From: Mansonella perstans
Taxonomy: Eukaryota > Nematoda > Chromadorea > Rhabditida > Onchocercidae
Assembly (NCBI GenBank): GCA_037074765.1
Contig: JBAMDO010000033.1
Location: 248,001 to 312,000, forward strand
Direction of reading: 5' to 3'
DNA: 64,000 nt
Shown here: positions 1 through 10,345 of the stretch, in pieces
How positions within the stretch are numbered: position 1 is the first letter of the stretch
How the letters are laid out: each line of letters starts with the position of its first letter
Notes under the pieces: model-generated
Seen by the model: only the letters and a program-made list of their open reading frames with translations
Told to the model about the DNA's origin: nothing
Databases searched by the model: none
Program-made: the position numbers and the translations under genes

Positions 1-219
1 GATTTAATTTATTGAAATGGTGAAATAATTTCTTATTTACAAACAAAAAAATCAATAATTCATATGCTTTAATTATAACAACAAAAATTGGCAGAAAAAA
101 AACGAAAATTAAAATAACTTAATGTAGAAATAAAAATTAGAAGAAATTTTGAAAATTTTCAAAAAGTTTGTAATTTTGAGTTATTAAATATGCAAGATAG
201 CATGTAAGGGAATTTTCAG

Positions 220-496
220 AATACTACGTGAAATTTTATATGGACTGAATAACGACAATAAACAGGTAAGCGTAGATCTAATGCAACTGAATAATTCATA
301 TCACGTAAATGCTGTTGCTTTCCGTCATCGTTATAGCACAACGGACGAAATCGTTGAAAAAGTGCTTGCATTAAAGATCCACGAAAATACTGATCCAACT
401 TATCAGTTTGCATTTGCAGTTCATTTGCAACCATTTGTTAACAATATTTTAGCATGTTCTGTTGCAGTTGCTGCATTGAAACCATTGATAAAGTGA
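220..496 (+). CDS. 3'-terminal exon of a gene truncated by the left window edge
   Basis: An ATTTTCAG acceptor ends at 219, and an open frame starting in phase 2 runs from 220 to the TGA at 494-496, about 91 codons. The reading includes [12 protein letters not shown], then [14 protein letters not shown], then [15 protein letters not shown] and an alternating hydrophobic end. It reads like a folded C-terminal domain rather than chance sequence. A CAG|GTAAGC inside it (after 270) could be a donor, but the frame stays open across it and the downstream peptide is the better coding stretch. From memory only, the end pattern (xxFALAVHxxPxxNNxxSxxVxVAAL) resembles the C-terminus of the ciliary transition-zone protein CC2D2A. 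That is a weak assignment. The upstream exons lie outside the window. Confidence 0.6.
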
Positions 497-539
497 TTGT
501 TGTTTTTTTCATTGAATTATTAGATGAATGTTAGATAGA

Positions 540-975
540 TTAGATGAATCAAATCCGCAACATCATCTCAATGAATCAAAGTTACGATTTCACTCTGCAA
601 TTTCAGTTGAAATAAAATTAAATCTACACAAATTCACTTGAATAAATCAAACCCGCAAGTTTGCTTGATGCTGATCCTTTGAATTGAATGAATTAAACCC
701 GCCATCTGACTTAAATAAATTAAGCATATAATATCAGATGAATGAATTAAACCGACAACATTATCTCAATGAATCACAGTTACAATTTCCCTTAAAATAA
801 ATTAAATCTGCAATTTCATTCGAAATAAAATTAAATCTACACAACTTCATTTGAATGAATCAAACCCGTAAGTTCACATGAATGAATCATATTCACAAGT
901 TCGTATGAATGAATTAAATGTGCATCTTCGCATAAATGAATTAAATTTACAACATCAATTGAAAATAAGCCTACA
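540..975. repeat. Degenerate ~27 bp tandem repeat
   Basis: About 15 diverged units can be lined up, each beginning AATCAAA or AATTAAA, then a variable CCGCAA/CTACA core, then TTCA(C/T)TTGAATG. The spacing is mostly 26-30 bp. All frames carry stops, so it is not a repeat protein. It begins just downstream of the first gene's stop codon. Confidence 0.75.
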
Positions 976-1454
976 ACTTTTATTTTTCCGAATTTTTTTC
1001 AGTGGAAATAAATGAATATTTTAGTAACATTCTGTTATATCGCATTTCATGATGCTTATGATTTTTTTCTTTAATAAGCTCACCGAGATTTCCAAGAATT
1101 TTTGAATCTTCCGGAATTTCCAAGTAATTCTCATTTATCAGTTTTAAATAATTTTTATTGATTATATCAGTCACAAACTGTCGAAAAAGTTTGTTTATTA
1201 TTAGAAACATGGAATTAATGTAGAAGTAATTTATGTACTTTTCAATAGTACTGTAATGAGTTTAAATCACAAATAAAAGAATAAAAAATAGTTTCTATTT
1301 ATTGTCAGTAAAATAATATACAGTTGAGAGTAGTAGTAAAATGAGCAATTAATATATTATAATTAAAATGAATTGAATAGTAATAACATTTTCTTGTTCT
1401 AATTACAATACTTAGCTTTGCTTTCAAGTTAGAAAAATAATTGTCGTATGAAAT

Positions 1455-1482
1455 AATGATGATGATGATGATGATGATGATG
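1455..1482. repeat. (ATG)n/(GAT)n microsatellite
   Basis: About nine uninterrupted ATG triplets in non-coding sequence. Confidence 0.9.
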
Positions 1483-2274
1483 GTGCACAAAGTTCATTTA
1501 GCTAAATTTTTACCTTTTTATGATGATATTTATGATAATAATAAAAAGGCAATAACTTTATCCCTTTTTTTTTCTCCTCTATTTCAAACATGAGAAATCT
1601 CGGAGGAATGTTTCTGTCAAGGAATGATCACTCGTCAGAAATCCTGATGAAATATCATGGAGTATTTCATTCGTGGAATAAAGAAATCTCGGTATGATGA
1701 GATGAGATGGAATGTTTCCGTTGCAAAATGATAGCTCTCAAAGAAATTTTGATTTGATGAAATCAGATGGAATATTTTTACATTAATAAGCATATGAAAA
1801 TTAATATACTTATTGCTTACACTTCTTATATCCTATGTACGATTTGCTGTTATTTATGAATTTAAATCAATTATGTCACATAAAATTATCTAAGACTAAT
1901 TAATTAAACAGATAGAAAAGTTTTCATTTGCAACTATATGTGATACGATTATGCAACAATATAAGTTCTAAATGAAAATTATCTTGTGGCAATTTGATGA
2001 AAGTTAATTAATTTGTAAATTGACGGGGATCAATTGAGGTTTTTTTTTTTTTTTTTAATAGTTCCAATTATTTATAACTGTTTTTTGATGTATTGATGAT
2101 CATTTTATCAATCTCGTGTTCTACTATTTCTTCTACAGTTCACATTTTTTAGTCTCTTAAAATATTAATGCTATTGTTTGCATTTATTGTCTATGATTGC
2201 TTTCAACTTATGACTAAAAGTATTATTGTTGATGAAAGCAAATGACAAACATTGTTTAAGCTTTCATTTAATCA

Positions 2275-2284
2275 AGTATTTCAG
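2275..2284 (+). promoter_or_regulatory. Candidate spliced-leader acceptor of the first OXA1 gene
   Basis: AGTATTTCAG lies 31 bp before the chosen ATG at 2316, with no coding sequence before it. This fits a nematode trans-splice acceptor. No transcript evidence is available, so this is inference. Confidence 0.45.
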
Positions 2285-2315
2285 GATTTTTGAATAATTT
2301 TAGCTATTCCAGTTG

Positions 2316-5169
2316 ATGTCCATTCATACAATACTATGTCGCAGAGCTGCCAAAAGATTTGGTGGAATTGTTCCGAGCACTTCAGCTAGTATTATTCTGA
2401 ATGTTCCCTCTGCAACCATATGGAAGAATTTTAACGGTAGACGCAATATTTCTGATGATAAGACTTTTGATATAGTAGCAGAATTGCAGGTGATTAATTC
2501 ATTTAATTTGATTTCTAAATTAAGCACATTGAGAATTAAATAGTTTAGTTTATTGTAATTGGTTATGAAAATAAAAAAAAGAAAAAAAATGAATTAATAG
2601 GAATGAAACAACCGCTTAATTCACTATGTCTTATCGTTCTTTAGGTATTATATTATTATTTTAAATCTAGTATTAATTGCAAAATCTGATCATCTAATAG
2701 ATTACATTGTCTGATTTAATTAATTTAGAGGTAATTTTTAAGGGTCATCCGCTCATTCAGTGGTTAGACCGATCGATGAAGACATCGTGCAATCATGTGC
2801 AAAATTTAATTGAAAATTCTGGCTTAAGTAATACTCCACTTGAACATTTGGGTCTTTATACTTGGTGGAAGCCTTCATCGTGGTATCGAGTATTCTTGGA
2901 ATATCTGCATACTACTTATGAATTATCCTGGCTTACTTCTATAATATGTGGTGAATTTTCATGATTTCTTTAATGATTGTAATATTAGCATATTTCAAGT
3001 GCCATTTAGGCATTCTAACTTACCGCTTTCCAGAAAGTGCAACTTAGGTGATAGTTCATCTTTCCCTAGTTTTCGGAAGCATTTTTATCATTACTGGAAT
3101 GTTTACCTTGCTATCATTTTTATGATTTTTGGTTTTGATTTCTCATCGTTTAGCTAGTAGAATTGTATGATGTGGGGATTTGACAGCAACAGTGATATTT
3201 TTCAAAATCCTTAGAGTTCCAGAAATTTCTAATCTGTTATCGGTTTCTTAAGATCTTTCTGAAAAGTTTCAGTCAAGTAAATTTGAATTATGAATTTTTG
3301 ATTTTCGGATATTAATTTAGTTTTTTCTTTTCAGCGACGGTATTAATTCGAATAGCTACGCTATATTTGCCGACTTTAATTGTGTTGAAGGGAACGAGAT
3401 TCGAAAATGTTCAGCGCCCATTTCTACATCGTAAGTAATCGATTTTCAACATACTTATCTAGAATGTCATACTGTGTAAAACTTGAAATTTTTCTATTTT
3501 CAGGAATTTGGAGTCGAACTGGCTCGATCATATTATACTCTTCAAGCTTTGGACTTTTCTTGACGCAGTACTGTGGTATCAAGAAAATGGCTGAAGTTGT
3601 GTGCGCTTTTCTTTCTTTTGAAAATTTAGTGTAAAGTATTTGATGTGCTATTTTAAAACAAAATATTCTTCATGCACTAGTAAGGATAGTGATTTTTCAG
3701 TTATCCAAACTGGACAACAAGTGGCATGTTATCGTTCATCGATCTTACAGTACCAGATCCGATGTTTTTGTTGCCTACTCTAACTGCCATTTGTTTTACT
3801 TTCACAAGTAAGGTAATGTTGTTGCAAACTTAAAAGTTTAAGCAGTTTTTATTAATCAGCTTTTTTTTTTAACTTTTTATTAAAGAGAGAAGCACAGATT
3901 GTTTCTTTCCTAGAACAATGGGTGTGTAAACCTCATGAGCTTCTTAAATTCTTTTAATAGTATAAAATGATTGCGAAGTTTTTCATCCTTCCATTTTTTC
4001 ATTTCAAAGTTTTTTGTGTTTTCTTCATTTTACACTGTCGTATTTTTACCTAGATGCAATCATTATGCCGTGAAGTAGTCATTAGGCAGCGGATCCCAAT
4101 ATGAATTCTCTTTTTTTTCAGAAATGGATTGAAACATTGCGAATGCAAAAAGCGGTAAGCAATTGGATGTTAGGATTAAATCCAAACAATGCAATATATC
4201 CAATCACTGCTTGTTCATTTTTCGTCGCTAGCAATGTTCCTTCGGTAAAATTTGAGATTGAATTAATAAACTGCTTAGGTTAACTTAGTAGCTCAACTGC
4301 TTGTCATACTTCATTCTTTGGTTATTTTCAAATTTTTATGTTCTTTTTAATTATTTTTACTCAGAACTGCTTACTTTATCCAATGCTCCTTCATTACTTT
4401 TTCTGCAAAATCATTCTTTAAGGCTGTGTGTTTTTACTGGATCATTTCGAGTTTAATTAGTGGAGTGCATGCAACAGTATTGAGAACTTCTACAATGCGG
4501 TCTTTGTTATGTTTGCCCGATATTTATTCTGATCCTACTGAAATTCATCGTGCCGAATTGCTAAACTATGTTTCTGGTATTTCCTGATTTTTTCACGTTT
4601 AGATTCTTTTTCGTCGTTAATTTAGAGTCGTTGTCGTTGTAGACATTCTGTTATTAGCTGATTGCATTTCTTTGGTGACTTTTTTTTGAAGTTGGTTTGG
4701 CAATACTATAATGCCTAGATTTTCTGATTGCTGATTTTGCTAAGCGATCGGAAAATTCAATATGGCATCAAGAGTCTTTTATAGGAATCTTGAAGGTTTT
4801 GTCCAGGAAATCGGTAGATATACGTAGGAGATAGCAGTGAAATGTAAATTTTCAGAAATGAGACGAAGGCGAGCAAATGAAACATTGCAAGTCCAGAAGA
4901 GAGCTGCTGAAATTGAGAAAAAAGATCTGGAGGAGGATGAACTGTCCAAATCGCTTGAAGAAGAAAGCAACAGCATTGAGAGGGATTCACTTTTTCAAGA
5001 ACCTTGGAGAAAAGATGCTGCTTTATCGTCTTCAAAAATTGCTAAATTAATGGAGCAATATATACAAGAAGCAGCACGTGTAAATGTGATAACGAAAGCT
5101 GGAAAACCGGGTTCGGTGATAAGAACTGATTTTCGAAAATGGGAAATTGATGAAATCACTGCGGGTTGA
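2316..5169 (+). CDS. OXA1/YidC-family insertase, paralogue A (short matrix loop)
   Basis: Inferred member of the mitochondrial inner-membrane insertase family, which places nuclear- and mitochondrially encoded proteins into the membrane. Exons: 2316-2489, 2731-2950, 3335-3430, 3504-3600, 3701-3812, 4122-4244, 4423-4576, 4856-5169. They join in phase to 429 aa. Exon 1 looks like a presequence. Family marks: LYTWWKPSSWYR followed by FLEYLH before TM1; ATVLIR with Arg137 at the conserved groove position; FIDLTVPDP before the next membrane segments; AVCFYW in the last one. Exons 3 and 4 total 193 nt, against 283 and 286 nt in paralogues B and C. About 30 residues of the hydrophilic loop between TM1 and TM2 are therefore missing. 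The last exon is a 105-residue charged tail, probably coiled-coil, rich in Glu, Lys and Arg. AATAAA lies at 5266. The family call is firm. Whether it is an active insertase is unknown. Confidence 0.88.
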
Positions 5170-6272
5170 AATTTCATGCTTTTTTTGTCTAGGATTGTAT
5201 TGGATTCCAATGAATTTTATTTTTTTCTTTTTTTGTCGCTATCGTTTATGTTTTATAGGAAAATTAATAAATGAATTTTGAGACAGATTGTCATTTATAG
5301 AGTTTGGTTCCTATAATTTTTTATTTCTAGTTAAGTAAATCAAATTAGTGTTAGACACATAGACGATAGTTAGACACAGAAAAAAGACTGGTTGTTCAGA
5401 AAATCCCAATTGTAGAAGTGATATTGGATTATTTCTTCAAAGTCTTTTAAACTCACCAGTGATGTAGAAATAAGGTTTTTTTCGAGTGATATCCCTTTCA
5501 GCACATTTCATGTATTGATAATTAAAATTGTATATCATTATTTACTGCTGTTACTTATAAGTAGACTGAATTGCATGCAAATTTAAGGCTAACATTATAA
5601 TTTAGTGTAAGCTTCTCATTTCAGCTGTTCATGTTAACTGTTACCGTAAATTTATACGTGGATTTTTAATCAGTCCTGCACTATTTATATCGTTTAGCAC
5701 TTATCATTGATATCACTGACAAAGTTTTTACTCTGTTCGACTGTTAACATACTTAAGATCATGATATGATGTAATTTATCAACTGATTTTGTTGTTATAT
5801 TGTTAAAAGTTTGAATTATTATTAATTAAAATGAAGTAAAATTCGGTGAAAAATTGTTACTATACTTGACATACGTTCTGATATTTTATTATCCTTTTCA
5901 AAAATTTATGCTATGTTTAAGAAATACATTTGTGAGCTTGTCTTTAAAAGCTTAAGTTGTTATTAAGTGAAATGAATAAAACAATGAAGAATCTTCTGCA
6001 TATTTTATGGAATGCTGTTTGACTCGAGAACGATGTTTATCTGCTTACTATTTCGATATTCTGTAGATGTAAATCATTTATGGATTTGGCCTTGGTAAAT
6101 TTCAGAGTGAATTTAGAAAATCCTTGAAATTTACACAAATTAGTCTAACTTTATTGTGTTCTTGGGTGTTTATCAATTCCAACAGATGCTTAATGCTGAA
6201 ATGATAAGAAGTTTTCGAAAATGTTGGGTTACTGGAAGTGAAACATACTTCAAAATTGTTGAGTCATGTCAT
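5170..6272 (+). other. Intergenic between OXA1 paralogues A and B
   Basis: Holds the 3'UTR of paralogue A with AATAAA at 5266-5271. Nothing else coding is recognised. The gap to the next gene (1.1 kb) is nearly the same as that between B and C. Confidence 0.6.
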
Positions 6273-6282
6273 GTCATTTCAG
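6273..6282 (+). promoter_or_regulatory. Candidate spliced-leader acceptor of paralogue B
   Basis: GTCATTTCAG ends one base before the ATG at 6284. This favours 6284 as the start over the in-frame ATG at 6266, which would lie upstream of the splice site. Confidence 0.5.
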
Positions 6283-6283
6283 G

Positions 6284-9200
6284 ATGCTATCACTGCGGAT
6301 GGCGCTACGACTTAGACAACATTTTCTGACGGAATTATTATCTTTACCATCAGTAAGAAAATCATCAAGACAAAATCTTAAAATTATTGATAGCTGCCAG
6401 TTAATTTCACAAACTAGGCATATATCTTTCTTCAGAAGCGACTCACCATCTTCGATTCCGCCAGCAGTTCCAGAAATATTAGTAAGTTGTGGTTAAAGTA
6501 TGTGATAATTCTATTCTGGAAGTCAATATCGAGTATAACAAATTTAGTTTGATGCTTTCTTTTTGCAGATTGTTATAAGATCTGAATTGGGCAAAATTAT
6601 TTCAATTGAAACCAAATTATCATCTAGATTTAGTCCTAATTGATTCTATCCAACTAAATGCAAAACAAGTTACACGGAATGGATGGAGTTGATTGTAAAT
6701 TAATTTCTTGCAGACTGTGCCTACAAATGCAGACTCATTGGTCTCTACAGATTCGACGGATTTTACGCTGATCGAGCAGCTGCAACTAGGATTGGTGAAA
6801 GATTTCGATTTATTTGATTTCATTTGCGAAAATTCACTGGTCAAAGAATACGGCCTTTTTTCATGGTGGAGCCCGGCATCATGGTTTCGACTGGTATTAG
6901 AATATATGCATCTTAATATTGATCTACCATGGTGGTTAACTGTTATGTGTGGTAAGTACGTATAGGTTAAGATTAAATGTAAAAAGTTCCTTAATTTGAA
7001 TTCCAGGATTATTGAGCAGTACTTTTGCAGCAATCAAAGTTTCTTAATCAGTTACAATGCTGCAATTTTGCTTACTAAAATTTGTTTCGTGCTGATTTTT
7101 CGACATTTGATAAGTTTGAAGTTTTTTCATACTTAATGAATTAATTGTTTTGTGACTGTTAACCACTTTAAAATTGGATTTCAGCCACAATGAGTTTACG
7201 GTTATTGATGATATTTGTACCAATCGCTTCACACCGCCTCATGGGTCGGATACAATTACATAAAAAAGAAATTGACGAGTTTAAAGAAAAAATGGAAAGC
7301 GCTCAAAAAAGCGGAAATTTCTTGCAAAGTTTGTTTTTTCTGTTTTTAAGTAAATCCCACACTGTTTTTCCTGGAAAAACTTTTACAAGTTTAATCTTCA
7401 TTCATTGAAGGGAAATTACTTTTCTGGAATTGATCGACATTTTAATTTTTAAATAGCAAAATGAATACTTTCGGTCAGTTGTTATACATTTGAACTTGTT
7501 TTTCAAAAAATTTCTTATGAAAACAATTTCACACTCTCTACTTCTAAGTAATAATCGTTCTTCGTAATTTTACTTGTTTTTTTAATCCTTATTTTTTGAG
7601 ATAATAATTGCTCTGCTGAGTATTTTGCCTATCACTACTAGAAGCAAAATCAGGAAAGTTATGCAGTGTTTATATTTGTGAACGTGGGAAACACTTTTCG
7701 AGATATAAAACATGTAAATTTTAGTATGCACTGAGATTTATATGGTAGTTCAGAATTTTGATATTGAGATTGAGAGTATTGATCAAATATTCCATATATT
7801 AGCAATGTTGTTTTGAGATATTTCGATTTCAGCGATGGAAACTCAGAAAGAATTAAAAGATTTCTTGAAATCGAAGGACATCAAGCTGTATCGGCAGTTT
7901 ATTTTTATGAGTCTTAATGGTGGTATTTTCATGACACAATTTATCGCGGTCAAGAAAATGGTCGATGTTAGGTAAACTTCACTGTTAGATATTAGAGATG
8001 CATTGCTATGTTGGGACAGCAGGTTTCACTTCTGAAACATTTTTGGTTTCTGTTTCAGACTTTTTTTAAAACTTTTTTTCAGTTTTCCTGGTATGAATAT
8101 TGGCGGTTTGTATTGGTTCAAAGATTTAACCTTACCTGATCCCTATTATTTGCTTCCACTGGTTTCTGCTATCACTGTCGCTGCGGTGTTCAAAGTAAAC
8201 CAATTGGAGTTTTTATCAATGATATGCGATTTATTATAGATAATAGTAGCTTAATTACAAACATATGGTGATGTCTCTAAGAAATTTTCAAGAAAAATCT
8301 TGGATTCTGCACTGTTGTGGGTTACGGCGAAGTGAAATTTTTGCCTGACAGTCATGGAAATTTGTTTCAAGTTTAGAATGATAAATATGAAGTTCAAGTT
8401 TAAATTTAAAGTGAGGAAAAAGTTGAATGGTTGGTAGATTGATATAAATATTTGGTAAAACACTTTCCTTTTTCTGTATTCTCATTTTTTTCTTTGTCAT
8501 TAGAAACTGTTTTTGGGTAGATGGGAGCTGAAACTGGTGGAACAAACCAAGGTGTCAGTCCTCAGATACAGAAAATGATGACGAGGATAGGACCAATTGC
8601 AGTTTTTGCATGTAGTACCAAAGTTTCATCGGTGAGTTTTCTTTATTTGTAAAAATTATGATCCAAATGGTGTTTATTTGAAACAATTTTTTAAAAAAAT
8701 ACTGGGTCTCCAGAATTAAAAAAAAATAACATATAGGAAGAAGGGGTTTCAGTGAATTTTTCTGTTTTATGCCAGTTAAAGATCATTGAACTTAAAGTTT
8801 ACATTTTCTGGATTTGAATTATTTGTTGTAAGACATATCGTTAATCTGTCTATCTTTGTATCTGCTCTTGCTATTATTGTAATTCACAGTTGCATTTTAC
8901 GAGATGTATATTTGTCATAAAATTCTGATTGTCTTAATCAATTTTCCAATTATAAAAAGAGTCGCAAATTTCAGGCTATAGCCTTGTATTGGTGTACATC
9001 AAATATGATCTCTGTAATATTTTCTGGAATATTCAAGATTCCATCAGTTCGTACCTGCCTCAAGATACCTCAGCTACCATCGAAACAGGTACAACTGTAC
9101 AAGAAAGCATCAGATCAGGCGATTCCACAAAAGTAAGTCTTTTCTTTGAAGAATGTTTATTAGTCGAATAAGCAGTCAAGAGTACTTCAGCAAATTTATC

Positions 9201-9290
9201 GAGACTTCCTTTTTATTGAGCTATTTTGTTCCTTTTAGGCAAAACAAAAAGACATTCATCGAGAAAGCAGAAAATGTATCTAGTCAATAA
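6284..9290 (+). CDS. OXA1L: OXA1L-type mitochondrial membrane insertase, paralogue B (most conserved)
   Basis: Exons: 6284-6481, 6714-6951, 7185-7328, 7833-7971, 8083-8194, 8521-8631, 8975-9132, 9239-9290; 383 aa. The start MLSLRMALRLRQHF is a typical basic, Arg-rich matrix-targeting presequence. The core follows mammalian OXA1L closely: FSWWSPASWF then LVLEYMH, DLPWW, groove Arg151 in ATMSLR, a full matrix loop ending KDIKLYR, FKDLTLPDP, MGAETGG, ALYWCTSN and a basic tail with IPSVR...LKIP. The GTTTGT donor after 7328 was chosen over the in-frame donor further on because it gives the same loop length as human OXA1L (25 residues from Gly-Asn/Asp to KLY). A potential acceptor at 6568 leads straight into a stop and was not used. 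The tail after the last membrane segment is short, about 50-60 residues, where family members bind the mitoribosome. This copy is the best candidate for the housekeeping orthologue. Confidence 0.92.
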
Positions 9291-10345
9291 GGATTTCCAG
9301 AAAAACACAGAAGGTTGGTTATTTTCCTGGATTTCGTATTTCTAGATTTATAGTTTTTCTTAATGCTATTCTAATTTAACTCTCCTTGTTGTTTATGTTT
9401 CATCAGTTTGCAGAATTCATGTTTATTTTAGATACTATAAAACGAATAAGACGGAGCAAAACATTGTTGAAAAGAAGAAACGGTTATGTGATGGTACATT
9501 TCAAATATTTCAGACTGATTGTGGTCATTAATTTTCTGTTGAGTCCCAAACTTGTAGCATATTGTTTGAACTGGAACTGATAACTTCTTGGTCGGATGGC
9601 AAAAAAGTTAGAGTTGGTTTTTGAAATAAATCGAAGATCCTGCTTCATTAGTAATTTTTCTTTTCAATTATAGAAAGCTTTTTAGTTCCTCTTGTTTCAA
9701 AAAGTATTTGTATATATTAGTCACATAATTGTGGAGTTTACTTTTAAATAATTCTTGGTACACTTTTTTGCAGAATTTTCATTGTATTAATTTCGGTATA
9801 CGGAAGAATAGATTAAGATTCCAAGAATAGCGGAGAATTTTTAGTTTCTTTTTTGTTTGTTTTTGATGTTGTTGTTTTCACTTTATGTGCTGTAAAATAA
9901 GATGATTCAACAAAACCTGTTTTGCTGTTGATTTTTTATCAGTTTAAGACTTATTGAAGATTTTATTTTACCTGGGGACATTGGACATATGAATATATGT
10001 GTTATGTTCATTTTTATTTTTGATTCGTGCTTTGCACATGTTAGCTTCTTTTAAGGAAAGTATTTGACAAATATGCAAATGAGGGATCAATGCCTCAATT
10101 TTTTTGATTCCTTCAATATATATATACACTTCAATATATACATATACATGCATATTATGTCTAGCTATTTCATTAGACGAAACATGTAACAACGAGATTT
10201 ACAGGACGATCAGTGCGATTATAACTTTAGTATCATTAGGATTTCTAATCGTGTAACAAATGGAAATGCTTGTGAGATCTGATGAATTTTAGGTTCCGAA
10301 TTAATATGGTGTAAAATCGCTTTTTTTGCCTGATTTGTTACTGGA
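9291..10345 (+). other. Intergenic between OXA1 paralogues B and C
   Basis: AT-rich, with AATAAA at 9625. No exon is recognised. GAATTTTAG ending at about 10292 is a possible trans-splice acceptor for paralogue C. Confidence 0.5.

Larger units (their letters stand above)
497..2274. other. Intergenic, mostly repeats
   Basis: No credible exon is seen. The stretch holds a degenerate 27 bp satellite (540-975), an ATG/GAT microsatellite (about 1455-1482), a poorly conserved repeat pair around 1590-1790 (GGAATGTTTC...GATGAAAT) and a poly-T run near 2040. Confidence 0.6.

Noticed and set aside
6569..6642. Extra exon in OXA1 paralogue B after TTTTTGCAG at 6568
   Set aside because: The frame hits TGA with no donor before it, and paralogues A and C have no matching exon.
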